NCBI GenBank assembly: GCA_963667855.2
Contig: CAXXKI010000029.1
Location: 1-64,000, forward strand
Length of the DNA stretch: 64,000 nt
DNA from: G963667855 sp963667855
Lineage (GTDB): Bacteria > Planctomycetota > Phycisphaerae > UBA1845
Direction of reading: 5' to 3'
Part shown: positions 1 to 9,094 of the stretch, piece after piece
Position numbering within the stretch: position 1 is the stretch's first letter
Layout of the letters: every line of letters starts with the position of its first letter
Program-made: the position numbers and the translations under genes
Notes under the pieces: model-generated
What the model saw: the letters and a program-made list of their open reading frames with translations, nothing else
What the model was told of the DNA's origin: nothing
The model's database searches: none

Positions 1-1
1 C

Positions 2-589
2 AAGTGCGACCTTACTGTCGTTCCCTGCAAGGGTTTAACCCGGAAAATGAATTTCCATGATACTGGTTTACCGTGGGTACTGACTTCTCCACACATCACG
101 CGTCCGGACACGTCAATGTTCTATGCCGCAACTGGAATCATGGGCGAACTTCGAACGGTCAGCGAAGGTGTGGGTTACCCGCTGCCCTTTGAAATGGCCG
201 GTGCTCCCAATTTCGACGCGGAAAAACTGGCCAACTACATGAACAGCCAGAACCTGCCTGGTGTTTTCTTCCGCCCCATCTACTACAAACCGTTTTACGC
301 GTCCTACAAAAAGGAGCTCTGCGGCGGTGTACAACTCCATATAACCGATCCGGAAACCGTCCACCTGACCAGCATTCAGTTCTACGTCATGGACTATGTT
401 CGGAAAAACCACCCGGAGATGAAACTCTTTGGAAATAAGCGGGATAACATGTTCGATAAGGTCTGCGGCACGGACCAGATCCGCAAGATGTTCTCCGAAG
501 GCAAACCGCTGAAAGAAATTCTGGCTGTCTGGAATGAAGGGGTCGAAGAATTCAAAACCCAACGCAGCAAATACCTGTTATATAAGTAA
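2..589 (+). CDS. namZ: Exo-beta-N-acetylmuramidase NamZ-like (DUF1343), 5' end cut off
   Basis: The reading frame is open from base 2, so the window holds only the last 195 residues of a protein whose family members are usually about 380-430 residues long. The segment matches the C-terminal half of the DUF1343/NamZ family: the PWVLTSPHI stretch, the FYAATGIMGEL segment, and a late YVMDYVRK helix followed by the FDKVCGTDQIRK segment. NamZ enzymes (GH171) remove non-reducing terminal MurNAc from murein fragments during cell-wall recycling. The visible part cannot show the signal peptide or the N-terminal catalytic residues. It ends before a strong terminator hairpin. The nearby NlpC/P60 and DUF1611 genes fit a murein-recycling theme, but they are not in the same operon. 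Confidence 0.85.
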   Translation, partial: KCDLTVVPCKGLTRKMNFHDTGLPWVLTSPHITRPDTSMFYAATGIMGELRTVSEGVGYPLPFEMAGAPNFDAEKLANYMNSQNLPGVFFRPIYYKPFYASYKKELCGGVQLHITDPETVHLTSIQFYVMDYVRKNHPEMKLFGNKRDNMFDKVCGTDQIRKMFSEGKPLKEILAVWNEGVEEFKTQRSKYLLYK

Positions 590-629
590 ACAAGCACTCA
601 GTCGTCTTCCATCCCCAAAGCAAACCCTT

Positions 630-658
630 GAGGCGGGCATGATGCCCGCCTCTTTTTT
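630..658 (+). terminator. Rho-independent terminator after namZ
   Basis: A perfect 10-bp stem (630-639 with 643-652, GC-rich core GGCGGGCA) with a 3-nt loop is followed by six T residues. It lies 40 bp after the namZ stop codon. Confidence 0.85.
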
Positions 659-735
659 GGTCAATCCAACCAAAGCGTGCTTTACGATATTGCGTGTATT
701 CAAAAAGGGATCGATGCGCGGATGCTTATATCGGC

Positions 736-776
736 CCGCAGCCTTTGGTCCGCCGAACGCGGACCAAAGGCTGCGG
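736..776. repeat. Perfect 18-bp inverted repeat (hairpin)
   Basis: Arms 736-753 and 759-776 are perfect complements around a 5-nt loop, and a T-rich stretch follows (780-788). The inner GGTCCGC/GCGGACC core recurs as a smaller hairpin at 61633-61649, so this may be a dispersed REP-like element rather than, or as well as, a second terminator. Confidence 0.7.
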
Positions 777-1107
777 AGCTTTTCTTTTAGGAAAAGATTC
801 TCTTCCGCCGGTTACACCCGCCTTCGGCGGGCTTCACCAGCGGCTACGCTTACGCCATTTTCGAATCTGTAGTGTTTTCCAACGATCCGTCTCTGGTCCG
901 CCCTTGGCAGACTAAGCTAAAGAGAATATTAACAAACGAGTTCTGTTTTAACCTGCCCGGTTACATCCTCCGCCAGAAGTTTGCCTTCGGTCCACCTTTG
1001 CGGGTAAACTGAATAAACGAAATGCGTTACCAATACACAGTTGCCCTTGAATAACAGTACGCTTTGACTGAATGAACCTCCTTTGTTTTCCCAAGGTAGT
1101 ACCAATC
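777..1107. other. Intergenic region without a convincing gene
   Basis: It contains a small CCCGCC-TTC-GGCGGG hairpin near 828 and otherwise no coding pattern I trust. Short open frames here have no recognisable protein character. The region separates namZ from the DUF5063 gene. Confidence 0.5.
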
Positions 1108-1626
1108 ATGACTCCAAAACAATTAGCGAACGACAAGAGAGTGAAGAACTTTGTCGACATCGCCCGACGATATTGCACATTTATGGAATCCGTCGGCACG
1201 ACCAAAAAACGAGATTTCATCCACGGCTGCGCTGCGTTAATTCCTGAGCTGTATCTTCATATAATCCCTATTCTGAATATGCCATATCATGATGAAATGT
1301 TCGAGACAAACAAAGAAAGCCTATCACCTCATAATGGCAGAAAAATCTATAATGACATTAGTCGAAAATTAAGCAAAGATAATCGATACCACGAGTTGTA
1401 CGATCCTTACGATAACGAAGAAACTGTAGGGACTTGCCTTGCGGACGATTTAGCTGGCATATATTGCGATATAAAACGCGGACTGAATAGTTTTGATTGC
1501 GACGGACAAGGAATATTCGATGCGGTTTTCTGTTGGAAACTACATCATTTTCACTGGGGCAATCATTGCTGCAGCGCTATGCGTCCATTGCACGAGCTAA
1601 TTGTTCGATACCACGAAAAGGATTAG
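1108..1626 (+). CDS. DUF5063 domain protein
   Basis: A 172-residue soluble protein when started at the ATG at 1108 (AAGG lies about 12 bases upstream). A frame continuing upstream to 1072 adds 12 residues that do not look conserved. The N-terminal helix with FVDIARRYCTFMES, the following long helix with ALIPELYLHIIPI and a C-terminal HWGNHCCSAMRPLHEL segment resemble the DUF5063 family, whose role is unknown. A central acidic stretch (YDPYDNEETVG) and a conserved-looking DDLAGIYCDIKRGL helix are visible. There is no signal peptide or membrane segment. It is a single gene facing the pncB-pncA operon tail to tail. Confidence 0.65.
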   Translation: MTPKQLANDKRVKNFVDIARRYCTFMESVGTTKKRDFIHGCAALIPELYLHIIPILNMPYHDEMFETNKESLSPHNGRKIYNDISRKLSKDNRYHELYDPYDNEETVGTCLADDLAGIYCDIKRGLNSFDCDGQGIFDAVFCWKLHHFHWGNHCCSAMRPLHELIVRYHEKD

Positions 1627-1657
1627 GAGATCATTGAAATAACCCGCCAAATAGTCT

Positions 1658-2253
1658 TCATGTAACAACTATACCGGCAGAAGCCATCTCTTCGAAAGCC
1701 CGTTCGCAATCTCCGGGGTTCAACTCCACGCCACGAACACCATCACGTAAAACAATTACTTCAAAACCCAATTCCCTGGCATCCAGAGCGGAGAACTTTA
1801 CGCAATAATCGGTGGCCAACCCCACGAGAGTCACACTTTGAACATTCTGTTCTTTCAGGTATTCCCCTAAACGGTGGAGTTACTTCTACCGTTATCGAAA
1901 AAGCTGCTATAGCTGTCTATCCCCGCATCTACCCCTTTGTAGAACACCCTTTTTATGCGACTTGTATCAAGAGAAGCCACGAACTCGGCACCAAATGTTT
2001 CCTGTACGCAATGATCGGGCCAGAGAATTTGCCTCAACCCGTTCAAATCGATTATCTCGCCCGGTTTCTTACCCGGATGCTGACTTGCAAAGGAACCGTG
2101 GTTCGCAGGATGCCAGTCTTTGGAGGCCACCACCAGCTCGAATTCCGGTATCAGGCAATTGATCACCGGAACAACCCGCCCTCCATGAGGAACGGCCAGC
2201 GATCCACCGCTGACGAAATCGTTTTGAACATCTACTATTACAAGAGCCCGCAT
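1658..2253 (-). CDS. pncA: Nicotinamidase PncA, interrupted by a one-base frameshift
   Basis: Hydrolyses nicotinamide to nicotinic acid in NAD salvage. The start ATG at 2253 has GAGG eight bases upstream and begins MRALVIVDVQNDF with the catalytic Asp. The metal-site segment SKDWHPANHGSF, the catalytic Lys region (FYKGVDAGIDSYSSFFDNG) and, after the break, the VGLATDYCVKFSALDA segment with the catalytic Cys are all present. As read, the frame stops near 1868. Restoring one base at about 1871-1875 (reading ACCGGT instead of ACCGT on the coding strand) gives STGLGEYL and a continuous protein of about 198 residues ending at 1658, close to normal length. I therefore treat it as a sequence error or a very recent mutation. 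It lies 29 bp after pncB. Confidence 0.85.
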
Positions 2254-2282
2254 AATACCAACCTCGTAACACCGACAACCGT

Positions 2283-3755
2283 TCAATCCGGCAGTCCACG
2301 AGCCTCCATTATCAGTTTCGTCTTGAGATCGAAGAGGTGTTTTTCCGTCCCCGAAGGGAATTCGTGCGGATTGAGAAAACGACGAATACCTGGATGGAAT
2401 TTCTCCAGTTGCGCTCTTGCCCGCGTTCTGCTTTCTTCAACTGAAGGAATTTCGTATACTACTTTTCCTCCACGAAGTACCGGGACCAGAAGATCCTCGA
2501 ATTGAGTATTCGTGGGTACATCCCGCCTGCGGGTGGAGTCCATTGGATCCACGATGCAGCCGCTTTCGCCCGCCCCCAGCCCTACATCGTAAACCATATC
2601 AGCTACGTATCCGGATTCACCTTCATATCGCCGAACCTGCAGAATACCTGGCGTGGAAACCTTAACAGTCTGTTCAGAAATCTTGACCTTATACTGCCAT
2701 TGCTGCCCCGGTTTACGGACGGCGGCCAGCTTGTACACCCCACCGAGTGCCGGCTGATCGTGCCCGGTTACCAGACGCGTACCAACTCCCCACACACCGA
2801 TCTGCGAACCCTGGTCACGGAGGCTTTCGATCGTCTTCTCGTCCAGGTCGTTGCTGGCCACTATCACCGCATCGGGGAATCCGGCTTGATCCAGCATTTT
2901 CCGGGCTTCCACGCTGAGATAAGCAAGGTCGCCTGAATCGAGCCGGATGCCCACCATTTCATAGCCCCTGGCTCGTAAGCGCAGTCCAGCAGTAATCGCG
3001 TTCTTTACACCTTCCAGCGTATCGTAAGTATCAACCAGAAAAACGCAGTTATTGGGTAAAACATCCGCATAGGCATTGAACGATTCCAGTTCGTCCTCGA
3101 AAAGCATTACCCAACTGTGAGCATGTGTCCCCTTGACGGGTATTCCCAACAAGCGGCCAGCCAACACGTTGGAAGTGGCCGCACAGCCGCCGATGTAAGC
3201 CGCCCGGCTCGCCGCCAGGGCACCATCCACCCCCTGTGCGCGCCGCAGTCCAAACTCCAATACGGGCATTCGGTCTGTCGCTTCACATACCCGGGCGGCC
3301 TTGGTGGCGATCAGGGTCTGGAAATTAATCATGTTAAGCAGCGCCGTCTCCAGCAACTGGCACTGAAGGATAGAACCAGTGACCCGCAAAAGCGGTTCCT
3401 GGGGAAAAACAACAGTCCCTTCCGGAACCCCGTCCACATCACAGCGGAACTCAAGATCGCGCAGGTACTCTATAAATAACGGTTCAAAAAGGACTTCCCC
3501 GTCATTACCCTCTAAACCAGCCAGGTATTCCAAATCCTCCTGCTCGAATTTAAGCGTGGAAACGTAATCGATAACATGGGCCAACCCGGCAGCTATAGTA
3601 TAACCACCCTTGAACGGATTCTGGCGAAAAAACAGATGAAAAGCCGCCTCTTCCTGGTCACGGCCCAGCTTCCAATAGCCATATGCCATAGTAAGCTGGT
3701 ACAGATCGGTCAAAAGCGAAAGAGACGGTTTGTATATCTCGCTGGGAGTGTACAT
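2283..3755 (-). CDS. pncB: Nicotinate phosphoribosyltransferase
   Basis: 490 residues, full length for the family. It forms nicotinate mononucleotide from nicotinate and PRPP in the Preiss-Handler pathway. The N-terminus has the typical SLLTDLYQLTMAYGYW segment. The core has EFGLRRAQGVDGALAASRAAYIGG cut into the usual ADP/PRPP-binding blocks, followed by HSWVMLFEDELESF, LVDTYDTLEGV, GIRLDSGDLAYLS and a GVGTRLVTG phosphate-binding loop. No signal peptide. The next gene, pncA, makes the nicotinate substrate, so the two form a compact NAD-salvage operon read from 3755 leftwards. Confidence 0.95.
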   Translation of the reverse strand: MYTPSEIYKPSLSLLTDLYQLTMAYGYWKLGRDQEEAAFHLFFRQNPFKGGYTIAAGLAHVIDYVSTLKFEQEDLEYLAGLEGNDGEVLFEPLFIEYLRDLEFRCDVDGVPEGTVVFPQEPLLRVTGSILQCQLLETALLNMINFQTLIATKAARVCEATDRMPVLEFGLRRAQGVDGALAASRAAYIGGCAATSNVLAGRLLGIPVKGTHAHSWVMLFEDELESFNAYADVLPNNCVFLVDTYDTLEGVKNAITAGLRLRARGYEMVGIRLDSGDLAYLSVEARKMLDQAGFPDAVIVASNDLDEKTIESLRDQGSQIGVWGVGTRLVTGHDQPALGGVYKLAAVRKPGQQWQYKVKISEQTVKVSTPGILQVRRYEGESGYVADMVYDVGLGAGESGCIVDPMDSTRRRDVPTNTQFEDLLVPVLRGGKVVYEIPSVEESRTRARAQLEKFHPGIRRFLNPHEFPSGTEKHLFDLKTKLIMEARGLPD

Positions 3756-3793
3756 AGTCGAACGATTCCTGATTTAAAATCCGGTGTCATAAA

Positions 3794-4713
3794 TCAGCGG
3801 AGCAAGCCTCCCCTGACCTGCATGGCCAGGCTATAAACCTTCCCCTTACAGGTCAGAAAAAGAGTTTTGCCGTCAATTCCGCCGAAGGTAAGGTTGGAGC
3901 AGAACTCCGGTACTTTGATAAAACCCAACTGTTTTCCATGAGCATCAACAACCCAGACACCGCCCCGGCCGGCGAAATAGAGGTTCCCGTTTTCATCAAT
4001 GGTCATCCCGTCAGGATCACTCCGGTCGTCAGTATCGGGATCAAAGAAGACCTTTCCCTCTCCCAGTGTGCCATCTTCCAGAACAGGGTAACTCCGCCAG
4101 TGCTTTCGGTAGCTGTCCGCAACGTACAGAGTTTTCCCATCCAGGCTGGTAATCAAGCCGTTGGGTATTGCCATATCATCAGCAACTTTGGTGACTTTGC
4201 CATCAGCGGTTACACGAAAAACTGCACTGGTTTTGCGTTTTTCAAAATCGGGATCAGTTATGAATATGTCACCGTTTACACTCTGGCAAACATCGTTAGG
4301 CTGATTCCATGTGCTATCGGCCGCCAGCGTTTTTATTTCTTTGGGACCATCAGTACCGATAGCACACGATAACACGCGATAGCCATAACACTGGGCGCAT
4401 AGCAACTTGCCGTCCCGGGAGAGGAACATACCGTTGATCCCCTCCGTTTTATCCATCCACAAGCTGGCTTTACCGGGTTCGTCAAGCCGGAGAACCTGCT
4501 GGTTGCCGTCAACGAAGGAAGTGAAAAAGAGTTTTTGCCGGCTCTATCCCATACCGGTCCTTCAAAGAAACTGTCGGCCGCGTAAACTTCAACCAGCCCG
4601 GCACCGGGTTTTACCGTAGAAGGAAAACCTGGCTCACCAGCAAACGTGGGCATCAGGCATAATAGAACGACACAACCACTCCGACAGCAAGAGCCTGCAG
4701 AAATCCCAGACAT
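3794..4713 (-). CDS. SMP-30/gluconolactonase-like beta-propeller protein, one-base frameshift
   Basis: Predicted secreted sugar-lactone hydrolase. The first part begins MSGISAGSCCRSG with a short hydrophobic stretch ending near FAGEP, a likely export signal, then FFEGPVWDRAGK. At a run of five T residues (4532-4536 on the plus strand) the frame breaks. With six T residues the protein continues as KKLFFTSFVDGNQQVLRLDE and then joins MDKTEGINGMFLS and the rest without loss. Propeller motifs follow: WNQPNDVCQSVNGDIFITDP (metal-site Asn and Asp region), IPNGLITSLDGKTLYVADS, and DPDGMTIDENGNLYFAGRGG with the conserved Asp. The corrected length is about 306 residues. The true lactone substrate cannot be told from sequence. 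Confidence 0.8.
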
Positions 4714-4745
4714 AATACCTCCTCGTCAGCTTATTAGACAAATAC

Positions 4746-5507
4746 CTATCGATGCTGAGCTAACATCCATTCGATAACTTTCTGATCACCATAAGCCGGA
4801 TCCCAGGAGTTATGCCTGACACCCCTGAACTCGGTGTAACGAACATTTCCACCGACTGATTTGACTGCCGCGACCATCTCCCTGGAGCGATCAACTTTTA
4901 CCACCGGGTCGGCATCTCCATGGAAACACCATACGGGCACGCTTTTGATCAAATGGACATTAACGCCAATTCCCCCCCCGCAGATGGGCACCAGGGCACA
5001 GAACCGTTCGGCGTTTTGCATACCAATAGACCAGGTACCAAAACCACCCAGCGACAGGCCTGTCAACACAACTCTATCCGAATCAATATTGTATTCGTCC
5101 ATCGCCTCATTCAGGGTAGCCAACGCCATCCGTTGCATTTCCCCTTCCCAGGCGCGGTCGAGCGGGCACTGGGGCATAATAACGATACAGGGGAACCACT
5201 CCGGATGTTCGCGGATCACCTTACCCAAGCCGACTTTTGTCTGCGATTCACCATCGCTCCCCCGTTCTCCAGCTCCGTGAAGGAATAAAAAAGCAGGCCA
5301 ACTTTTTTCGGGAGTGTACTCTTGCGGCACGTAAACCGAGTACTTGTACACATCGCCGTCCACTTCAACGCTCTTGGTTACAAAACCCTTCTCACAATCC
5401 AACGACATCCGCTGACCTCCGAATCCGCACTTGGAACCATGACACCCACTCAAAACCAACCCGCACACCGCCAGAATCGCCGTTATAGCAACATTAGATC
5501 GCAACAT
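4746..5507 (-). CDS. Lipoprotein alpha/beta hydrolase (prolyl-oligopeptidase-like esterase)
   Basis: 253 residues starting at the ATG at 5507, which has GGGAGG just upstream; a longer frame exists but lacks these signals. A hydrophobic signal ends in the lipobox LVLSGC, so the mature protein should be lipid-anchored. The serine-hydrolase fold is clear: FLFLHGAGERG oxyanion segment, VVLTGLSLGGFGTW nucleophile elbow (Ser), FHGDADPVV acid segment (Asp) and VRHNSWD (His). The layout matches small COG4099-type predicted peptidases or esterases used on polysaccharide esters. It follows the same direction as the SMP-30 gene. The substrate is unknown. Confidence 0.85.
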   Translation of the reverse strand: MLRSNVAITAILAVCGLVLSGCHGSKCGFGGQRMSLDCEKGFVTKSVEVDGDVYKYSVYVPQEYTPEKSWPAFLFLHGAGERGSDGESQTKVGLGKVIREHPEWFPCIVIMPQCPLDRAWEGEMQRMALATLNEAMDEYNIDSDRVVLTGLSLGGFGTWSIGMQNAERFCALVPICGGGIGVNVHLIKSVPVWCFHGDADPVVKVDRSREMVAAVKSVGGNVRYTEFRGVRHNSWDPAYGDQKVIEWMLAQHR

Positions 5508-5609
5508 TAGATGACCTCCCTGATAGGCTAGAATCCTTCCACTGACCACCGGGGCAAAAGAAACCACGTTGAGTAATTATCTCCCCGAGTATTTGTTTTC
5601 TCAGTCAGT

Positions 5610-5615
5610 TATAAT
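5610..5615 (+). promoter_or_regulatory. Possible -10 box for the NlpC/P60 gene
   Basis: A perfect TATAAT lies 54 bases before the GTG start at 5670. No good -35 box is found at normal spacing, so this is only suggestive. Confidence 0.3.
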
Positions 5616-5669
5616 AGCATGATTACAGTCGTATGGTTCGTGGGTGATTAAAAAAAAGGGGTAACCATC

Positions 5670-7473
5670 GTGTGGCTGACAACAATTCTGATTTGCATAC
5701 TGAGCGTCGGACAACAGGCTCAAAAAAGCGAACTTGAACTTCTAAACACGTATGTCCAAACGGAAATCAAGAACTTTCAAAAGCCTCCGGCTCTCGAAAA
5801 AACACGATTTGGCCGGTCTGACCGTGGGAGTTTACGTTGCTGGCGGCGGATCTGCTATCCCGGCACAGCGTCCTTACGACGATATGGCCACCCTAACGGC
5901 CGGGTATATGTATCACACAATACGAAAAGCTGGCGGAACTCCCCTGTTGACCCGGGCCGATGACCGCCCGTTCCGCTACCAGGGAAAGGGAACAGAAGCC
6001 GACCGAAACCGCCTGTTTGAAGATTATGGCTGTCGTTTATTCGTATCCTTCAAATACGAAAAATGTACCGGACAAAGTGCAATAGCTATAACCACGCCCG
6101 AAAACGATTCGGCCAGCAAAGTTCTCGCCGAGAATATTTCATCCTTTCTCATTGGACATTACCTGGCATCGGAAGCAACTGCGCTGCAACCAGATACCAA
6201 ACCGGTCACCTGCGAGATAACCTTTCAATACGATCCGGACAAGAATATCAACCAGAAAGACCGTTTGACCGCTAGGAAAAACGCAATCGCCATATGCCGT
6301 GGAATTAAACGGTTCTATTCCAAGTACTCAGAATCAGTTAAAGACGTTAATCAAGAAGCCAAGGCGAAAAATACACCGTTCACTCGTCGAGGCGGACAGA
6401 GTAAAAAGATCCGTGACTTAGCCAGAGTTATCTGTCCCGAGGGCAAACTCACAACTGATCGGGTGGAGTGGTTCTGCAATATCTTTCCTCGACTGGCTAT
6501 CACCAACCCCAGCTTGACCCTATTGGAGCCAACAGTCACCGTTGCTGAAGAACAAGTTACCATTGGAGGAATAACCAATACTCCGCTCGTAAAGGATGGA
6601 TTGATAATAGCCCTGAAAAGCCTGGGAATCGAAGATATTCAGGACAAAGTCCGCGTGCTCCCGGAAGAGGGGAAATTACAAGGAAAACTCTATGGGGCAT
6701 GCAAGCAATCGATGGCTATCACCTTTACCGCTCCGAGTGAATATGCAGGAAAGCAAACGCAACTACTTTTCGGCGAACCGGTTTTTCTTCTCGATCATGA
6801 CCAGCATTACTACCTTATTCACGGCAGCGATGGTTACTGGGGATGGGTTCGTGACGATGCCATTCACACTATGAGCGAACAGGAATTTCTCGCGTACAAC
6901 AATCACCTCAAGGCTGTGGTAAACGCGAATCTGGAATTTGAAGAGTTCCGGGTACCTAGAGGAGCCACTGTAGCAGTAAAGCAAGAGGGTAAATCAAAGT
7001 TAGAGCTGGTCTGCCCGGACGGCAAGTGTTGTGAGATATCGAGTTCAAAAGTAAAAATGAAATCCCCTGCCGACAAACTCGCCGCACAGCAGCGCGTGCT
7101 TGCCGGTCTTGATCTGCTGTACATTCCCTATCTCTTCGGTGGCCGATCCCCCATCGGACTCGACTGCAGCGGACTGGTAATGGGCGCAACCGCTCGAAGC
7201 TGTATCCCCCAGTCAACCGCTCGAGATGCCTGGCAAATGGCTTTTGCCGGAACAGTGACCGCGACCCGCTGGAGCAGAAAGGGTATGAAAGCGGGCGATA
7301 TTATTTATTTCATAACCTCCGCCGGCAGGATCTATCATACCGGTATTGCTCTCAACTCTACTCATATTGTTGACTGCTCACCGCCCGCAGTACAGATCGG
7401 GAGCATCATCCCTGGTGATCCGCTTTATGACGAGCGGATGGACGAAGACTTCTTCATGGCCAAGCAACCGTAA
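5670..7473 (+). CDS. Secreted SH3b-NlpC/P60 cell-wall peptidase, one-base frameshift near the N-terminus
   Basis: The gene probably starts at the GTG at 5670, which has AAGGGG upstream and encodes a signal-peptide-like start MWLTTILICILSVGQQAQ. The frame then breaks in a run of six A residues near 5798. With five A residues it reads ALEKHDLAGLTVGVYVAGGG and continues to 7473, about 600 residues. The N-terminal third resembles an amidase_3 fold (MATLTAGYMYHTIRKAGGTP, LLTRADD), but the zinc-binding His and Glu of active enzymes are not apparent. An SH3b-like segment follows (GEPVFLLDHDQHYYLIHGS, GYWGWVRDDAI). The C-terminal NlpC/P60 domain has Cys in IGLDCSGLVMGA and His in RIYHTGIALN. Such enzymes cut D-Glu-diamino-acid bonds in murein. 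The DUF1611 gene follows closely. Confidence 0.82.
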
Positions 7474-7499
7474 ATCGGTTTCCGCCTGGATTGGTTAAT

Positions 7500-8543
7500 A
7501 TGAAAGACAAACGACGTATATGTGTCCTGGTAGACGGACTTCTCGATGTTTTCAACGCGAAAACAACAGCGGGATTACTTCGCTACTGCCCGGAGGAAGT
7601 AGTGGCCGTCCTTGACCGGAAAAACGCCGGTAAAGATCTGGAACAATTCCTGGGTGTAGGTAAAGGTGTGCCGATCATTGATAGTATTGAAGCCGCTAAA
7701 GCTTTTAAACCCAATATCCTGGCGATAGGCGTGGCTTTGCCGGGTGGTGCAGTGCCGGACGCGTGGAGGCGAATAATCATTGGCGCGTTGAAATCCGGCA
7801 TGGATATACTAAACGGGCTTCACACCATTCTGTCTGAAGATCCGGAGTTGGCCGAGTGCGCTGCCCAAGCCGGGCAAACCATTACCGACGTACGCAAAGC
7901 GCCGCCCGGACTCACCGTGGGAAAAGCCAAAGCGCTGACGACCAGAGGTAAAAGGATTCTCACCATCGGAACCGACTGTAACCTGGGCAAACGGGTAACC
8001 GCCCTGGAACTGGTCCGGGAGATGAAAAGCCGCGGCATTAATGCGGAATCAGTTCCTACCGGCCAAACCGGTGTCATGATTAACGGCTCAGGAGTGATAG
8101 TCGATTCCGTTATCTCCGACTTTGTATCGGGGGCAGTTGAAGGGGCTATTCTGGAAAAAAAGGATGCCGACTACATTGTTATTGAAGGGCAAGGGTCGCT
8201 GCTTCATCCAAGCTATTCGGCCGTCACCCTGGGATTGATGCATGGATCACTGCCTGATTACATGATTCTCTGCCATACTCCACTTAGAGAAACCATGCGA
8301 AGCACCGACAATATCCCCATGCCCAGTCTATCGCAGATGATCTTTCTTTCAGAAGCACTAATCAAACCCCTGAATCCTCAATCGAAGGTTATTGGTGTTT
8401 CCCTTAACTGCCACGGCTGGAACGACGAGCAGGCCCGGGCCGCCCGGGAGGAGGCCGCCGAGGAAACAGGGCTTGTAGTGGTAGACGCTATCCGCACGGG
8501 AACTGCGGACCTGGTAGCCGCAATCTGCGAGGAGAACATCTGA
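7500..8543 (+). CDS. DUF1611 family protein (DgcN-like P-loop protein)
   Basis: 347 residues from the ATG at 7500; a TTG nine bases earlier is also possible. It has an N-terminal alpha/beta domain and a P-loop-like TIGTDCNLGKRVTALEL segment in place of a classical Walker A, then PTGQTGVMI, a Walker-B-like DYIVIEGQGSLLHPSYSAV and a RKAPPGLTVG linker. DUF1611 proteins are usually paired with an enolase-superfamily epimerase acting on Ala-Glu dipeptides or N-acyl-D-Glu; DgcN is a D-glutamate N-acetyltransferase. Here the partner epimerase is absent, but a murein peptidase lies 26 bp upstream, which suits a role in using D-Glu or dipeptides from the cell wall. The specific reaction is inferred. 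Confidence 0.8.
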   Translation: MKDKRRICVLVDGLLDVFNAKTTAGLLRYCPEEVVAVLDRKNAGKDLEQFLGVGKGVPIIDSIEAAKAFKPNILAIGVALPGGAVPDAWRRIIIGALKSGMDILNGLHTILSEDPELAECAAQAGQTITDVRKAPPGLTVGKAKALTTRGKRILTIGTDCNLGKRVTALELVREMKSRGINAESVPTGQTGVMINGSGVIVDSVISDFVSGAVEGAILEKKDADYIVIEGQGSLLHPSYSAVTLGLMHGSLPDYMILCHTPLRETMRSTDNIPMPSLSQMIFLSEALIKPLNPQSKVIGVSLNCHGWNDEQARAAREEAAEETGLVVVDAIRTGTADLVAAICEENI

Positions 8544-8544
8544 A

Positions 8545-8889
8545 ATGTCAGGGCTGTTCGACGGAACTCCACTTGAAAGACCAGTCACCTGCGCAGTTTG
8601 CGGGAAGACTCTCGATCAGTGTTCCTGTCCGCGAAACGACGATGGCGATGTATTGCTCCCCAAAGACCAGCCGGTACGCATCCAAAGCGAAAAACGCAAG
8701 AAAGGGAAAATAGTAACAGTCGTTTCCGGATTGGATAAATCAGCTTCGGACCTGAACTCCATCCTCAAGGAACTGAAAAAAGTCTGTGCCGCGGGTGGTA
8801 CGATGACTGACGATAAGATCGAAATACAGGGAGATCATACGGATAAAGTCATCAAGGTGCTGACCGACCGGGGCTATCCGATTCGTTGA
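8545..8889 (+). CDS. SUI1/YciH-family translation initiation factor-like protein
   Basis: 114 residues. The N-terminal part has a metal-binding-like CAVCGKTLDQCSC motif, then a basic linker and an eIF1/SUI1 fold (GKIVTVVSGLDKSASDLNSI, LKELKKVCAAGGTM, IEIQGDHTDKVIKVLTDRGY). This is the layout of bacterial YciH proteins, which bind the small ribosomal subunit and influence start-site choice. It begins one base after the DUF1611 stop codon, so it is likely co-transcribed although functionally unrelated. Confidence 0.9.
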   Translation: MSGLFDGTPLERPVTCAVCGKTLDQCSCPRNDDGDVLLPKDQPVRIQSEKRKKGKIVTVVSGLDKSASDLNSILKELKKVCAAGGTMTDDKIEIQGDHTDKVIKVLTDRGYPIR

Positions 8890-8914
8890 GGTTTTAACCA
8901 ACCACTGAAACAAG

Positions 8915-8957
8915 AACCGCACGGAAGGGATATACACAAGCTTCGGAAGCGGTTTTT
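8915..8957 (+). terminator. Weak terminator-like hairpin after the SUI1 gene
   Basis: AACCGC (8915-8920) can pair with GCGGTT (8949-8954) around an imperfect inner part and runs into T5. The imperfect stem makes this uncertain. Confidence 0.35.
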
Positions 8958-9094
8958 GTTTTTGGTAATTTCACGCAGCAGCCAGCAGTCCCACACGAGT
9001 AAGTCGCGCATCCGTGCATCTGATAATACAACAACAAAACTTTTTTCAAGCCAGCATCCTTGCAGCCTGACACTTCCTAATGTACCTCGTGGAA

